From contig CAJUMF010000018.1 in assembly GCA_910586965.1 (NCBI GenBank), positions 1 through 64,000 on the forward strand: a stretch of 64,000 nucleotides of DNA, read 5' to 3'. Shown here piece by piece: positions 42,606-52,437 of the stretch. Position numbers and translations under genes: made by a program. Each line of letters starts with the position of its first letter. The first letter of the stretch is position 1. The notes beneath the pieces were generated by a model. That model had not been told where the DNA came from, did no database searches, and saw nothing but the letters and a program-made list of their open reading frames with translations. This DNA comes from an uncultured Dorea sp. (lineage in GTDB: Bacteria > Bacillota > Clostridia > Lachnospirales > Lachnospiraceae).

Positions 42606-45146
42606 CTATTTCATGTATTTTTCCATCTGACGGACAGCTTCCTGTATGTCAATTGGCTTTGCAATATGAGCATTCATTCCGCACTCCAGGCAATGATTGA
42701 TATCCTCTGAAAACGCATCCGCTGTCATAGCTATGATCGGAATATCCGAATCCGTACGTCCAAGAGCACGGATTCTCTTTGTTGCCTCATAGCCATTCAT
42801 AATAGGCATCCGGATATCCATAAGGATCGCGTCATAGTAGCCGGGTTCAGACTGTTCGAATATCTCTATACAAACCTGACCATTTTCCGCCCGGTCGATA
42901 CTCAAGTTCAACTCACCTAAAAGCTCCTCTGCAATCTCCCAGTTCAGATCATTATCTTCCGCCAGCAAGATATGTCTTCCTTCAAAATCTTTCGTCTCTT
43001 CTACTTCCTCTTCTATTATCCCTTCTGTAATTCCCGCATATTTTCTGAGGCCGTAATAAAGCGTAGATTTAAACAGGGGCTTTGCGATAAACCCATTAAT
43101 ACCTGCGCCGCGGGCATCCTCTTCGATATCACTCCAATCATAGGCAGAGATAATAAGAATCGGTATTTCATCACCCATCATCTTACGTATCTCATTTGCC
43201 GTCTTGATACCGTCCATCCCCGGAAGCTTCCAATCCAGCAGGATAATGTGATAATCATCATGCTGTCTGTGCTTTTTCTCTACCATCTGTATTGCAGTCT
43301 CTCCATCCAACGTCCAGTCGGCCTGTACGCCAATTGTCTTTAAGGACGCCGCAGTCGTGCGGCAAAGCTGCTCATCATCATCCACAACAAGCATATTCCA
43401 GGCTGGAAGGATCATATCCTCCTCCTGCACGGTAGCACGTTCAAAGTCAAGAATCACATGGAACTCCGTACCTTTGCCCGGCTCACTCTTCACCTCGATC
43501 GTTCCGCCCATGGCATCTATGATATATTTGGTGATCGTCATTCCAAGCCCGGTACCTTGTATCTTCTGAACACGCATACTATCCTCGCGGGTAAAGGAAT
43601 CAAATATCTTATCCTGGAAGTCTTTTGACATACCGATTCCGCTGTCCTTCACTGTCAGGTGAATTCTTACCCAATCTTCTCCAAGATTCGAAGGCTCCTC
43701 TTCCATCGCCAGATGGATGCTTCCGCCTTCTGGCGTAAACTTAATAGCATTCGAAAGGAAATTGAGCAGTACCTGATTCAGCCGCACACTGTCACAGCAC
43801 ACGTTCTCAGAAGAAATATCATGGATAAACACATCAAAATGCTGGTTCTTTTCCTTTACCTGCGGCTGTACGATATTCACGATCCCTTCCATCACTTCCC
43901 GCAAGGACACCTGATCAATATTCAGGCTCATCTTACCGCTTTCAATCTTGGACATATCCAAAACATCATTGATCAAGCCCAACAGATGCTTACTGGACAT
44001 AGTGATCTTTTTCAGACAGTTTTGTACCTGCTGCATATTTCCTATATTTGCCGTAGCTATCGCCGCCATACCTACGATCGCATTCATCGGCGTACGGATA
44101 TCATGACTCATATTAGAAAGGAACTCACTCTTCGCTCTGTTCGCAGATACTGCTTCCTGGCGAGCTTTCTCCAATTCTCTGAACTGTTCTCTTGTCAGCT
44201 TAAAAAACTTGTAAAATACTAAAAGAAGTGCACACAAAACGGCACTGCAAGCCACGACTGCCATGAGGGCCCACAGATTATTCAGATTACCCACGATCTC
44301 ACTCAGTGTCCCGTAAGGCATGACAGTCACCAGATACCACTCAGAATAGGGCAAAGCAGTACAATACAGATGCCGTCTCTCGTTCTCAACCCTGATCACC
44401 TTTGAATATTTTTGCTTGGCACTCATAGCCGTCTCTAATCCTTCAACATACTGCTGCGCATTCTCACCATCCAATTCCTCAAACATCGCTTTGATCCGGT
44501 CAAAATAATTTTCTCGGCATGCTGAATTGCTGCGAATGACAAAACTGCCATCCCTACGAATAATATGGGAGTAGACCATAGAATCATTCTCATCCAGTGC
44601 CAGCACTTCTTTGACATAACTGACTGGAATACCTGCTACCAACGCAATACTGGAATCCCCATTTTCCATCTTATACGATGCTGGAATCCCCATAAGAACA
44701 ATATCATTTCCTGAAGCATCCGTTCCAACAGCAACTTTCTTTTCACCTTTACTCAATGATGTAAAAAACGGCTCCGGATCCGTCACCTTCATTTCCGCTC
44801 CGTAAATCATATTAAAAATTTTATCTCCACAGTAAAATGCAAGATAATCAAATCCCCTCGCCTGTCCACTGTAGGAGAGCTTTTCTATAAGCTTACTGTC
44901 TACCTCTTGGGGAGGGACGTCCTGTTCAAGCTCTTTTACCTGAGCCAGACGCAATCCAACCGTTTTCTCAAAATGAATGGAAATTTGTTCGCTCATCCCC
45001 GCCATGTATACCGTGCCCATCTCCGTCATCGTTTCCGAGCTCTTTCCATTCATATATACTGCCAGAAAACTGAAAGTGAAAACACATAAGATGGATATAA
45101 AAATGGCACTATTCCGCAAAAATTTTAATGTCTTTTTCCTTACCAT
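42606..45146 (-). CDS. Hybrid sensor histidine kinase with two receiver domains
   Basis: 846 residues: membrane helix (13-32), extracellular Cache-like sensor (about 35-290), second helix (292-314), HisKA with H348 in SHDIRTPMNAI, HATPase, a first receiver (about 590-715, MLVVDDDEQ and LLDWKLPGMDG) and a second receiver (about 727-846, ILLAEDNDLN and LMDIRMPIMNG). BarA-like architecture. No separate response regulator or HPt gene lies nearby, so its output partner is unknown. GGAGG precedes the ATG. Confidence 0.93.
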   Translation of the reverse strand: MVRKKTLKFLRNSAIFISILCVFTFSFLAVYMNGKSSETMTEMGTVYMAGMSEQISIHFEKTVGLRLAQVKELEQDVPPQEVDSKLIEKLSYSGQARGFDYLAFYCGDKIFNMIYGAEMKVTDPEPFFTSLSKGEKKVAVGTDASGNDIVLMGIPASYKMENGDSSIALVAGIPVSYVKEVLALDENDSMVYSHIIRRDGSFVIRSNSACRENYFDRIKAMFEELDGENAQQYVEGLETAMSAKQKYSKVIRVENERRHLYCTALPYSEWYLVTVMPYGTLSEIVGNLNNLWALMAVVACSAVLCALLLVFYKFFKLTREQFRELEKARQEAVSANRAKSEFLSNMSHDIRTPMNAIVGMAAIATANIGNMQQVQNCLKKITMSSKHLLGLINDVLDMSKIESGKMSLNIDQVSLREVMEGIVNIVQPQVKEKNQHFDVFIHDISSENVCCDSVRLNQVLLNFLSNAIKFTPEGGSIHLAMEEEPSNLGEDWVRIHLTVKDSGIGMSKDFQDKIFDSFTREDSMRVQKIQGTGLGMTITKYIIDAMGGTIEVKSEPGKGTEFHVILDFERATVQEEDMILPAWNMLVVDDDEQLCRTTAASLKTIGVQADWTLDGETAIQMVEKKHRQHDDYHIILLDWKLPGMDGIKTANEIRKMMGDEIPILIISAYDWSDIEEDARGAGINGFIAKPLFKSTLYYGLRKYAGITEGIIEEEVEETKDFEGRHILLAEDNDLNWEIAEELLGELNLSIDRAENGQVCIEIFEQSEPGYYDAILMDIRMPIMNGYEATKRIRALGRTDSDIPIIAMTADAFSEDINHCLECGMNAHIAKPIDIQEAVRQMEKYMK

Positions 45147-45211
45147 AAAAACCTCCGTAATTACTTATGTCCAGCGGTAGACGCTTTACTGCCGTTCCCA
45201 CGACGACGCAC

Positions 45212-46882
45212 CTACACACGGAAACAGCCTCCCCCTACGAACTCTCTCAACAGAGAATTCATAGGTATATTCTCACTTCCTATGCCTACAAAATAATCTA
45301 AAAACTTAAGAAGTCTTTTCGCTTCCAGATATTCCGGACAATCTCTGTCAATCGCAAATAACAACCGCTCTACATAAGGCTTTAACACTGCCAATTCGTA
45401 GACAAGTGCAGAGTTAAACATAACATCTGCCTCCTCCTGATAAGGAAATATATTCTTTTCTTCCCCTCTTCTTACAGACTCCCACATACGGATTGTCCTC
45501 TGGGCGCTGGATCCGCGGGTACGCGCATCCCTCACTATTCTCCGAAGGAATCTGCCGTCCGTAGACGGTATACGATTATGCTCATCAATATTAAGCTGCG
45601 TAAGCGCGCTGATGTAGATTTTGAATTTATTCTCATCGGCCAGTTCTTTTGTAAGCTTAGGGTTCAGGCAATGGATACCCTCGATGACAAGCACATCGGC
45701 TGCCCCCAGCTTCATAGTCGGACCGTCGTATTCCTTATGTCCATTAACAAAATTAAAATGGGGGATCAGAACTTCTTTTCCTTCCAGCAGCTCTCTCATC
45801 TGCCGGTTAAACAGCTCCACATCTACTGCTTCAAGACATTCAAAGTCATATTCTCCATTCTCGTCCCTCGGATTCTCTTCCCGCTCCACAAAATAATTAT
45901 CTACAGCAAGAGGGCGCGGAACCAATCCATTTGCTCGGAGCTGAATAGAAAGACGATGGGAGAAAGTAGTTTTTCCCGAAGATGAAGGCCCTGCGATCAA
46001 GACAAATTTGATATCCTTGCGCCCTGCAATCTCTGACGCAATCTCCGCAATCTTCTTCTCCTGGAGCGCTTCCTGGACTAACACAAGCTCCTGGACATCT
46101 CCCTTCGTGATTTTATCGTTCAATGCGCCGACTGTCTCTATGCCCTGCATATCACTCCATTTGACAGATTCCTTCTGTACTTTAAACAACTTTTGCCGCG
46201 GGCAAAATTCCGGAACAGCCTCCGGTTCTTTCCTGTCCGGCATCTGCATTACAAAACCTTCATCATACAGATAAAGCTTAAAGTATTTCAGATATCCTGA
46301 ACTCGGAACCATATATCCATAAAAATAATCCTCAAACTCATTCATACTATAGATATTGACTCTGGACACTCTGCGATATTCAAACAGCTTCTCCTTATCA
46401 TACATACCATGCTTCCGAAAAAGAGCGATGGCATCATCTGTGCTGACAGTTCGTTTTTCAATAGGAATATTCTGCCCGGCAATCTCACGCATCCTGCATT
46501 CTACCTTAGTAAGGAATTCCTGATTCAATTCAATCTTCCCCTCGATCGTGCAGTAATACCCCCTGCCTATTGAGAAATGAACCCGCACTTTACGGATATC
46601 TTCCCGGGACGCCACATCGTAGACTGCCTTTACAAGCATCAGCTTCATACTTCTTTTGTACGTCTCATGTCCGATTGCCCCTGCCGTCGTCTCAAAAGCT
46701 ATTGTACAGTCCTTCTTTACCTTTTTACGAAGTTCCTGCAATTTCCCATCTACATACACAAGCACTATATCATGGCTGTATCTGTCCTGGAAATCTGCTG
46801 CAATCTGCTTATACAATGTCCCCGCTATGTATTCTCTCACTTCGTTACCTATACGCACATGACAAATTCTCTCGTCTTTCAT
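45212..46882 (-). CDS. TGS/ThrRS-like domain fused to a uridine-kinase-like domain
   Basis: 556 residues. An N-terminal TGS-like region (about 1-60), a ThrRS second-additional-domain-like region with GYYCTIEG, then a P-loop kinase half with Walker A GPSSSGKTT at 298-306. The kinase half resembles uridine kinase/phosphoribulokinase. The same fusion is common in Clostridia, but its substrate and the role of the synthetase-like part are not established. I use the ATG at 46882, preceded by AGAGGTG, rather than the in-frame one at 46897. It heads toward the NIF3-trmK-rpoD block. Confidence 0.85.
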   Translation of the reverse strand: MKDERICHVRIGNEVREYIAGTLYKQIAADFQDRYSHDIVLVYVDGKLQELRKKVKKDCTIAFETTAGAIGHETYKRSMKLMLVKAVYDVASREDIRKVRVHFSIGRGYYCTIEGKIELNQEFLTKVECRMREIAGQNIPIEKRTVSTDDAIALFRKHGMYDKEKLFEYRRVSRVNIYSMNEFEDYFYGYMVPSSGYLKYFKLYLYDEGFVMQMPDRKEPEAVPEFCPRQKLFKVQKESVKWSDMQGIETVGALNDKITKGDVQELVLVQEALQEKKIAEIASEIAGRKDIKFVLIAGPSSSGKTTFSHRLSIQLRANGLVPRPLAVDNYFVEREENPRDENGEYDFECLEAVDVELFNRQMRELLEGKEVLIPHFNFVNGHKEYDGPTMKLGAADVLVIEGIHCLNPKLTKELADENKFKIYISALTQLNIDEHNRIPSTDGRFLRRIVRDARTRGSSAQRTIRMWESVRRGEEKNIFPYQEEADVMFNSALVYELAVLKPYVERLLFAIDRDCPEYLEAKRLLKFLDYFVGIGSENIPMNSLLREFVGGGCFRV

Positions 46883-46906
46883 AATACACCTCTCCATCTG
46901 CTTTCT

Positions 46907-47686
46907 CTATATTATCTGAAACGGATGCACTACCGGCGCCGTCATAATCTGTACGCCGCTTAATTTCCCGTCTAACTGCCGTGCTACATCTTTTATAAAA
47001 ATATGCTCTACTCCATAATGCCCTGCATCAATGATCGCAAGTCCACGGGCCACAGCATCAATCCCCTCATGATGTCCGATATCTCCTGTAACCAGAACCT
47101 CCGCCCCCTTTTTTACAGCTTCATCGATCACACTTTTTCCAGATCCCGGGCAAATGGCAACTCTATTTACCTTGCAATTCAGACTTCCAAATATTTTCAC
47201 ATTTTCAAGCACAAAGGCAGACTTCACCACCTCTGCACAGCCTTTTAATGTCATCTCCCCGGTCAGATCCCCGATTACTCCAATTCCGGAAGGACCTTCC
47301 TCCTCCCAGGTAACTTCCAACACTTCCGGGTTCACAAGCCCCATCTTTTCCCCGGAAAGTTTTCCCATTCTACAGACATCATAATTCGTATGCATCGCAT
47401 AATACGATATATCATTTTGAATCAACTTAAGAATACGAGCCCCGATAAAATCTCGATTGTGAATTCTTTTCAACCCGCCAAAAATCAAGGGATGATGCGT
47501 GATAATCATATCCGCTTCCCAGGAAACTGCCGCATCGATCACCTCATCCGTCGCATCCAGTGCTATGTATATGCGTGCAACCTCTTTATCATCCCTGCCT
47601 GCAAGCAGCCCCACATTGTCCCATGCAAGAGCATACTTTTCCGGATAATTCTCTTCCAATATATCCATGACTTTTCTGCATATCAT
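46907..47686 (-). CDS. NIF3/YqfO-like dinuclear metal protein
   Basis: 259 residues. Metal-site histidines in ITHHPLIFGG and in GDIGHHEG; N-terminal ENYPEKYALAWDNVGLLAG is typical. Often annotated as GTP cyclohydrolase I type 2 homologue, though the true activity is uncertain. GGGAG precedes the ATG. The gene order trmK-NIF3 is widely conserved in Firmicutes. Confidence 0.92.
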   Translation of the reverse strand: MICRKVMDILEENYPEKYALAWDNVGLLAGRDDKEVARIYIALDATDEVIDAAVSWEADMIITHHPLIFGGLKRIHNRDFIGARILKLIQNDISYYAMHTNYDVCRMGKLSGEKMGLVNPEVLEVTWEEEGPSGIGVIGDLTGEMTLKGCAEVVKSAFVLENVKIFGSLNCKVNRVAICPGSGKSVIDEAVKKGAEVLVTGDIGHHEGIDAVARGLAIIDAGHYGVEHIFIKDVARQLDGKLSGVQIMTAPVVHPFQII

Positions 47687-47703
47687 CTTATCTATACTCC
47701 CTC

Positions 47704-48411
47704 TTACGGCCCGCCTTGCTCATAACATGCAAGAGCCTGCCTGATATATATAAGTTCCGTTCTCAGTTCGTCAAGGCGCTCTTTTGTCCTTCTGCTCCCG
47801 GAATGAACGTAAAGTTTTCGGATTATGGACTCTTTAAGCCCTTGCTCCCGCAATAAATATTCCTTCAATACCGGATGGCGCATTCTGAGAAGCTCTTTCC
47901 CATAGATGTATTCGTATTTCTCATAACATTCCACTTCTCCATGGAGCACCCTCATCATAGGATAATATTTACCATCCTCCTCGACCATATCTTCTTTTTC
48001 GATCATCAGCCCATGCTCCTGCAAATACTTCCTGACTTTCGAAATCTCTGACTGCGGCTGCAAAATACATACTTTTACAGAATCTACGATCTCTCTTCCC
48101 TCATCCAGAATCCGAATGATCAGTCCGCCTCCCATTCCGGCAGCTATTACAGTGTCCGCTTCACCCGCCTTTAATTTTTTGAGGCCATCTGAAAGTTTCG
48201 TCTCGATCCGATCAGAGAGCCCGCTTTCTGCAATATGCATTCTCGCACGCTCCAAAGGTCCCCTATTGATATCCATCGCAACAGCCTTTTTTACAATCCC
48301 CTGCTCCACAAGAAAGATCGGCATGTATCCATGGTCTGTCCCGACATCCGCAACACAACCGCCCTCCGGCACAAGAGCTGCGACCGCAGCAAGTCTTTTT
48401 GATAATTCCAT
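47704..48411 (-). CDS. trmK: tRNA (adenine(22)-N1)-methyltransferase
   Basis: 235 residues. Opens LSKRLAAVAALVPEG with SAM-binding VADVGTDHGYMPIFLV; IAAGMGGGLIIRIL follows. Methylates A22 of certain tRNAs. It sits 13 bp after rpoD and 17 bp before the NIF3 gene. Ribosome binding site is weak. Confidence 0.94.
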   Translation of the reverse strand: MELSKRLAAVAALVPEGGCVADVGTDHGYMPIFLVEQGIVKKAVAMDINRGPLERARMHIAESGLSDRIETKLSDGLKKLKAGEADTVIAAGMGGGLIIRILDEGREIVDSVKVCILQPQSEISKVRKYLQEHGLMIEKEDMVEEDGKYYPMMRVLHGEVECYEKYEYIYGKELLRMRHPVLKEYLLREQGLKESIIRKLYVHSGSRRTKERLDELRTELIYIRQALACYEQGGP

Positions 48412-48424
48412 AATTAATTCTTTC

Positions 48425-49537
48425 TTAATCCAGATAATCTCTCAATTTCCTGCTTCTGCTCGGGTGGCGGAGCTTTCTCAATGCCTTGGCCTCTATCTGA
48501 CGAATACGTTCACGGGTAACGTCAAATTCCTTCCCCACCTCTTCCAGCGTCCGGGCACGCCCGTCATTCATGCCAAACCGAAGTCTCAATACTTTTTGTT
48601 CCCTCTCAGTCAAAGTGTCAAGCACATCATCAAGCTGCTCTTTCAATAGCGTCTGTGCCGCTGCTTCTGCCGGCACCGGAACATTATCATCTTGGATAAA
48701 ATCCCCAAGATGGCTGTCCTCTTCCTCACCGATCGGTGTCTCCAAAGAAACCGGCTCCTGCGAAATCTTCAGTATCTCACGGACTCTGTCCACAGGCATG
48801 TCCAATTCAGCCGCAATCTCTTCCGGCGTAGGTTCGCGCCCTAACTCTTGTAAAAGCTGTCTGGACACACGGATTAATTTATTAATGGTTTCAACCATAT
48901 GCACCGGGATACGGATTGTTCTTGCCTGATCTGCAATGGCTCTTGTAATCGCCTGTCTGATCCACCAAGTGGCATAAGTACTGAACTTGAATCCCTTATG
49001 ATAATCAAACTTTTCCACTGCCTTAATAAGTCCTAGATTCCCTTCCTGGATCAGATCAAGGAACAGCATCCCACGCCCTACATACCGCTTTGCAATACTG
49101 ACAACGAGTCTTAAGTTTGCCTCGGCAAGACGTTTTTTGGCACTTTCATCCCCATCCGCCATACGCTTTGCCAGATCGACTTCTTCCTCCGCTGTCAAAA
49201 GCGGTACTTTTCCAATCTCCTTTAAGTACATCTTTACCGGATCATCTATGCTGACACCATCCGGCACAGACAAATCAATCTTTTCAAGATCCACATCGCT
49301 CTCTTCACTGATAACAATATCAACATCGTCCATGTCGTCACTGTCAGAGCCAATCCGAAGAACATCAATGTTCTGTGCTTCCAGGTATTCATATACTTTT
49401 TCCATATGTTCAAGGTCCAGTTCCATATCAGCGAAAAAGTCATTGATCTCCTGAAGCTCCAGAATGCTTTTCTTCTTCTTTCCAAGCGCTACCAGTTCTT
49501 TTAATTTTTCCTCAAATTTTGCCACATTCTCTTCCAT
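48425..49537 (-). CDS. rpoD: Primary sigma factor SigA
   Basis: 370 residues, the Gram-positive short form. Region 2 (KFDYHKGFKFSTYATWWIR; AITRAIADQARTIRIPVHM) and region 4 (TLEEVGKEFDVTRERIRQIE) are intact. GAGGATG precedes the ATG. It lies 39 bp downstream of dnaG, the macromolecular-synthesis operon arrangement. Confidence 0.98.
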   Translation of the reverse strand: MEENVAKFEEKLKELVALGKKKKSILELQEINDFFADMELDLEHMEKVYEYLEAQNIDVLRIGSDSDDMDDVDIVISEESDVDLEKIDLSVPDGVSIDDPVKMYLKEIGKVPLLTAEEEVDLAKRMADGDESAKKRLAEANLRLVVSIAKRYVGRGMLFLDLIQEGNLGLIKAVEKFDYHKGFKFSTYATWWIRQAITRAIADQARTIRIPVHMVETINKLIRVSRQLLQELGREPTPEEIAAELDMPVDRVREILKISQEPVSLETPIGEEEDSHLGDFIQDDNVPVPAEAAAQTLLKEQLDDVLDTLTEREQKVLRLRFGMNDGRARTLEEVGKEFDVTRERIRQIEAKALRKLRHPSRSRKLRDYLD

Positions 49538-49576
49538 GTAGTATCCATCCTCTCATAGCTTGATTATATTTTATCC

Positions 49577-51352
49577 TTAATTAACGGAAATATGCAGTTT
49601 CCGCAGGTTCTGCAAATCACTTTTCGCTTTCATCAGCTTCTGCATTCCTTCAATATCTGCCGCATCCCAGTTCTTTCCTGCCTGTTCAATACTGTGGTTC
49701 TTTACCCGGATAACGGTCTCCCTGAGTGCCTTTTCTCTCTCCTTTGGAGTGGACAGTTCCCGTATCTTTGTGTGAAACAGACCTGCAACCTCCCGATGTT
49801 CCTCTTCATCAGTAAAGTAATTCATAATCTTTGCCGGATTAACATCGTGTTTTTCATACTGTTCATACAGAAGTCCTGCAACTGTCCGGCAAATTCCTTC
49901 TGAGAAATCCTCCGGGACAATATATTTGCTAATCTGATTAAAAATCCCTTCATCCTCAATCAGCCATGTAAGTAGTATCTTTTGTGATTTCTGGATTCCA
50001 TCTTCTTTTCCTTTATCTTTGCTGCGTCCGGACTTCGGTCTTGATGCAGGCTTCGCCATCCCTGTCTCCACCGCCATCTTGACAACCAGCTTTTTTAACT
50101 CTTCATAACCGGTATGATATTCCTTCGCAACTGCCTCAATGTAATTATTGCGCTCAATCTCTTCCGTAAACCCGGAAAGCCGCCTTGCCGTCTCTTTCAT
50201 AAAATCAGTCTTGCCTTCCGGAGTATTCATGTCAAAATCCTTACGCAGTACTTCCAGGCTGTAAAGAAACCCGTTACGAGCTTTCCCGATCCTCTCCTCA
50301 AAAGCTTCTGCGCCCATATTTTTGATAAACTCATCCGGATCCTTATAAGGTTCCATACGGATAATTCTTGCCGTAATACCCACATCCCTAAGTATAGGAA
50401 GCGCCCGCAGGGCAGCCCTCGTACCCGCATCATCACTGTCATATGTAAGATACACTTCATTCACATATCGCTTGATCAAAGAAGCATGTCCGTTAGTCAG
50501 CGCAGTTCCAAGCGAGGCAACTGCGTTATCAAATCCTGCCTGGTGGAGGGAGATAACATCCATATACCCTTCGCAAAGCAAAAAATACGGCTTCTTTGAT
50601 CTTCTCGCCCGGTTCAATCCATATAAATTCCGGCTTTTGTCAAATATATCTGTTTCCGGAGAGTTCAGATACTTAGGCTTTGCGTCACCCAGCACACGGC
50701 CTCCGAACCCTACTACTCGGTTATTTGTATCCATGATCGGAAACATCACGCGGTTCCAGAACTTATCATAAACACCTTGACGTTCATCATAACTTATAAG
50801 GCCCGCTTTTACAAGCAGATCGTCTTTATATCCCTTCCCTTTTAAGTATTTATACAAGTCGTCACTGTATTTATTAGAATATCCGAGACCAAAAGCCCTC
50901 AACATATCATCGCTAAGCTGCCTGTCCTTCAGATATCTAAGACCTGCAGCACCCTGCGGCTGTCTGAGCTGTGCATAATAGTATTTTGCCGCCAGCTTAT
51001 TGATCTCCAAAAGAGTGGCCTTAAGACCTGCCCGTTTTCTTGCTTCTTCGGAATATTCCGTCTCAGGAAGCGTCACCCCCGCCCTGTCGGCGAGTACTTT
51101 AAGCGCTTCCTGAAACGAATAATTCTCATATTCCATCAAAAATGTAAAGACATTGCCTCCGGCACCGCAGCCGAAACAATAATACATCTGTTTCTGCCTG
51201 CTCACCGAAAAAGAAGGTGATTTTTCATTATGAAACGGACACAGTCCAAAATAAGAACTTCCTTTTTTCTGAAGTCTCACATAACCAGAAATCACATCGA
51301 CAATATCATTTTTAACTCTTACTTCTTCAATTATCTCATCCGAATAATACAT
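49577..51352 (-). CDS. dnaG: DNA primase
   Basis: 591 residues. Zinc-binding domain (GLCPFHNEKSPSF and YYCFGCG), Toprim domain (LLCEGYMDVISLHQAGF; VYLTYDSDDAGTRAAL) and a C-terminal helicase-binding region. Makes RNA primers at the replication fork. AAAGGTG precedes the ATG. Upstream of rpoD. Confidence 0.98.
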   Translation of the reverse strand: MYYSDEIIEEVRVKNDIVDVISGYVRLQKKGSSYFGLCPFHNEKSPSFSVSRQKQMYYCFGCGAGGNVFTFLMEYENYSFQEALKVLADRAGVTLPETEYSEEARKRAGLKATLLEINKLAAKYYYAQLRQPQGAAGLRYLKDRQLSDDMLRAFGLGYSNKYSDDLYKYLKGKGYKDDLLVKAGLISYDERQGVYDKFWNRVMFPIMDTNNRVVGFGGRVLGDAKPKYLNSPETDIFDKSRNLYGLNRARRSKKPYFLLCEGYMDVISLHQAGFDNAVASLGTALTNGHASLIKRYVNEVYLTYDSDDAGTRAALRALPILRDVGITARIIRMEPYKDPDEFIKNMGAEAFEERIGKARNGFLYSLEVLRKDFDMNTPEGKTDFMKETARRLSGFTEEIERNNYIEAVAKEYHTGYEELKKLVVKMAVETGMAKPASRPKSGRSKDKGKEDGIQKSQKILLTWLIEDEGIFNQISKYIVPEDFSEGICRTVAGLLYEQYEKHDVNPAKIMNYFTDEEEHREVAGLFHTKIRELSTPKEREKALRETVIRVKNHSIEQAGKNWDAADIEGMQKLMKAKSDLQNLRKLHISVN

Positions 51353-51425
51353 ACGCGAACACCTTTATGATCTGTCTCAAAATAGCCCTCATATATAATA
51401 TTCGACAAAAGTATTTGATTTCCTT

Positions 51426-52433
51426 TTAAATTTTCCAAGATTTTGGAACAAAATAATCTTCAAATTTTTTTACTGCATATGTATCTGTCATTCCCGCTAT
51501 ATAATCACATACCATCTGCTCTTTATTTACCCCGGACTCTCCTTGCATATTCTGGTATTCCTTTGGAATCTCATCCAGATTTTCCATATAGAACCGATAT
51601 AAATCTTTTATCATATGAATTGCTTTTTTTTCTTCTCTCTTTGCAATCGGATTCAGATAGACACGTTCGAACATGAAGTCTCTCAGTTCCTTCATAGCCC
51701 CTTCTACTTCATCTGACATGGAAATCTCAGATTGATCCATACTGTTTGTAACAACATCATGAATCAGCGTATTCAGCCGCTTTCTTGTTGTATCTCCCAG
51801 AATCCGGTGGAATCTTTCAGGTATATCCCTCTCTTTAAGAATCCCTCCGCGGATCGCATCATCAATGTCATGATTTAAGTAGGCAATTTTGTCAGAAAGC
51901 CGCACAATCTGTCCTTCCAACGTCCGCGGGCTGCCGCTCGACTTGTGGTTCAGGATGCCGTCTACCACCTCCCACGTAAGATTCAAACCCTTGCCTCCCT
52001 TTTCCAGCCGTTCCACAATGCGCACACTTTGTATATTGTGACAAAATCCAAATGGGTTAACCTCGTCAAGTGCCCGTTCTCCCGCATGGCCAAAAGGAGT
52101 ATGCCCCAAGTCATGCCCCAGCGCTATCGCCTCTGTCAAATCCTCATTAAGGCGCAATGCCTTTGCAATTGTTCTTGCATTCTGGGACACCTCCAGCGTA
52201 TGGGTCAGCCTTGTGCGGTAATGATCTCCGTTAGGCAGTAAAAATACCTGCGTCTTTTGTTTCAACCGCCGAAATGCTTTACAATGCAAAATCCTGTCAC
52301 GGTCTCTCTGAAAAACAGGACGGATATCACATTGAGGCTCCTCTGCCTTTCTTCCTTTCGAATTCTTACTGAGTGCCGCATAGGAACTTAAATATTCCAT
52401 TTCACGGCACTCTAATTGCTCCCTGATCGTCAT
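51426..52433 (-). CDS. dgt: Deoxyguanosinetriphosphate triphosphohydrolase-like HD protein
   Basis: 335 residues. HD-domain metal ligands lie in TRLTHTLEVSQ and LGHDLGHTPFGHAGE; DKIAYLNHDIDDAI is a third conserved stretch. Hydrolyses dGTP (or other dNTPs) to deoxynucleoside and triphosphate. AAAGGATTGATAGG precedes the ATG, which begins just five bases before the end of the upstream gene. Usual neighbour of dnaG-rpoD in Firmicutes. Confidence 0.93.
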   Translation of the reverse strand: MTIREQLECREMEYLSSYAALSKNSKGRKAEEPQCDIRPVFQRDRDRILHCKAFRRLKQKTQVFLLPNGDHYRTRLTHTLEVSQNARTIAKALRLNEDLTEAIALGHDLGHTPFGHAGERALDEVNPFGFCHNIQSVRIVERLEKGGKGLNLTWEVVDGILNHKSSGSPRTLEGQIVRLSDKIAYLNHDIDDAIRGGILKERDIPERFHRILGDTTRKRLNTLIHDVVTNSMDQSEISMSDEVEGAMKELRDFMFERVYLNPIAKREEKKAIHMIKDLYRFYMENLDEIPKEYQNMQGESGVNKEQMVCDYIAGMTDTYAVKKFEDYFVPKSWKI

Positions 52434-52437
52434 CCTA

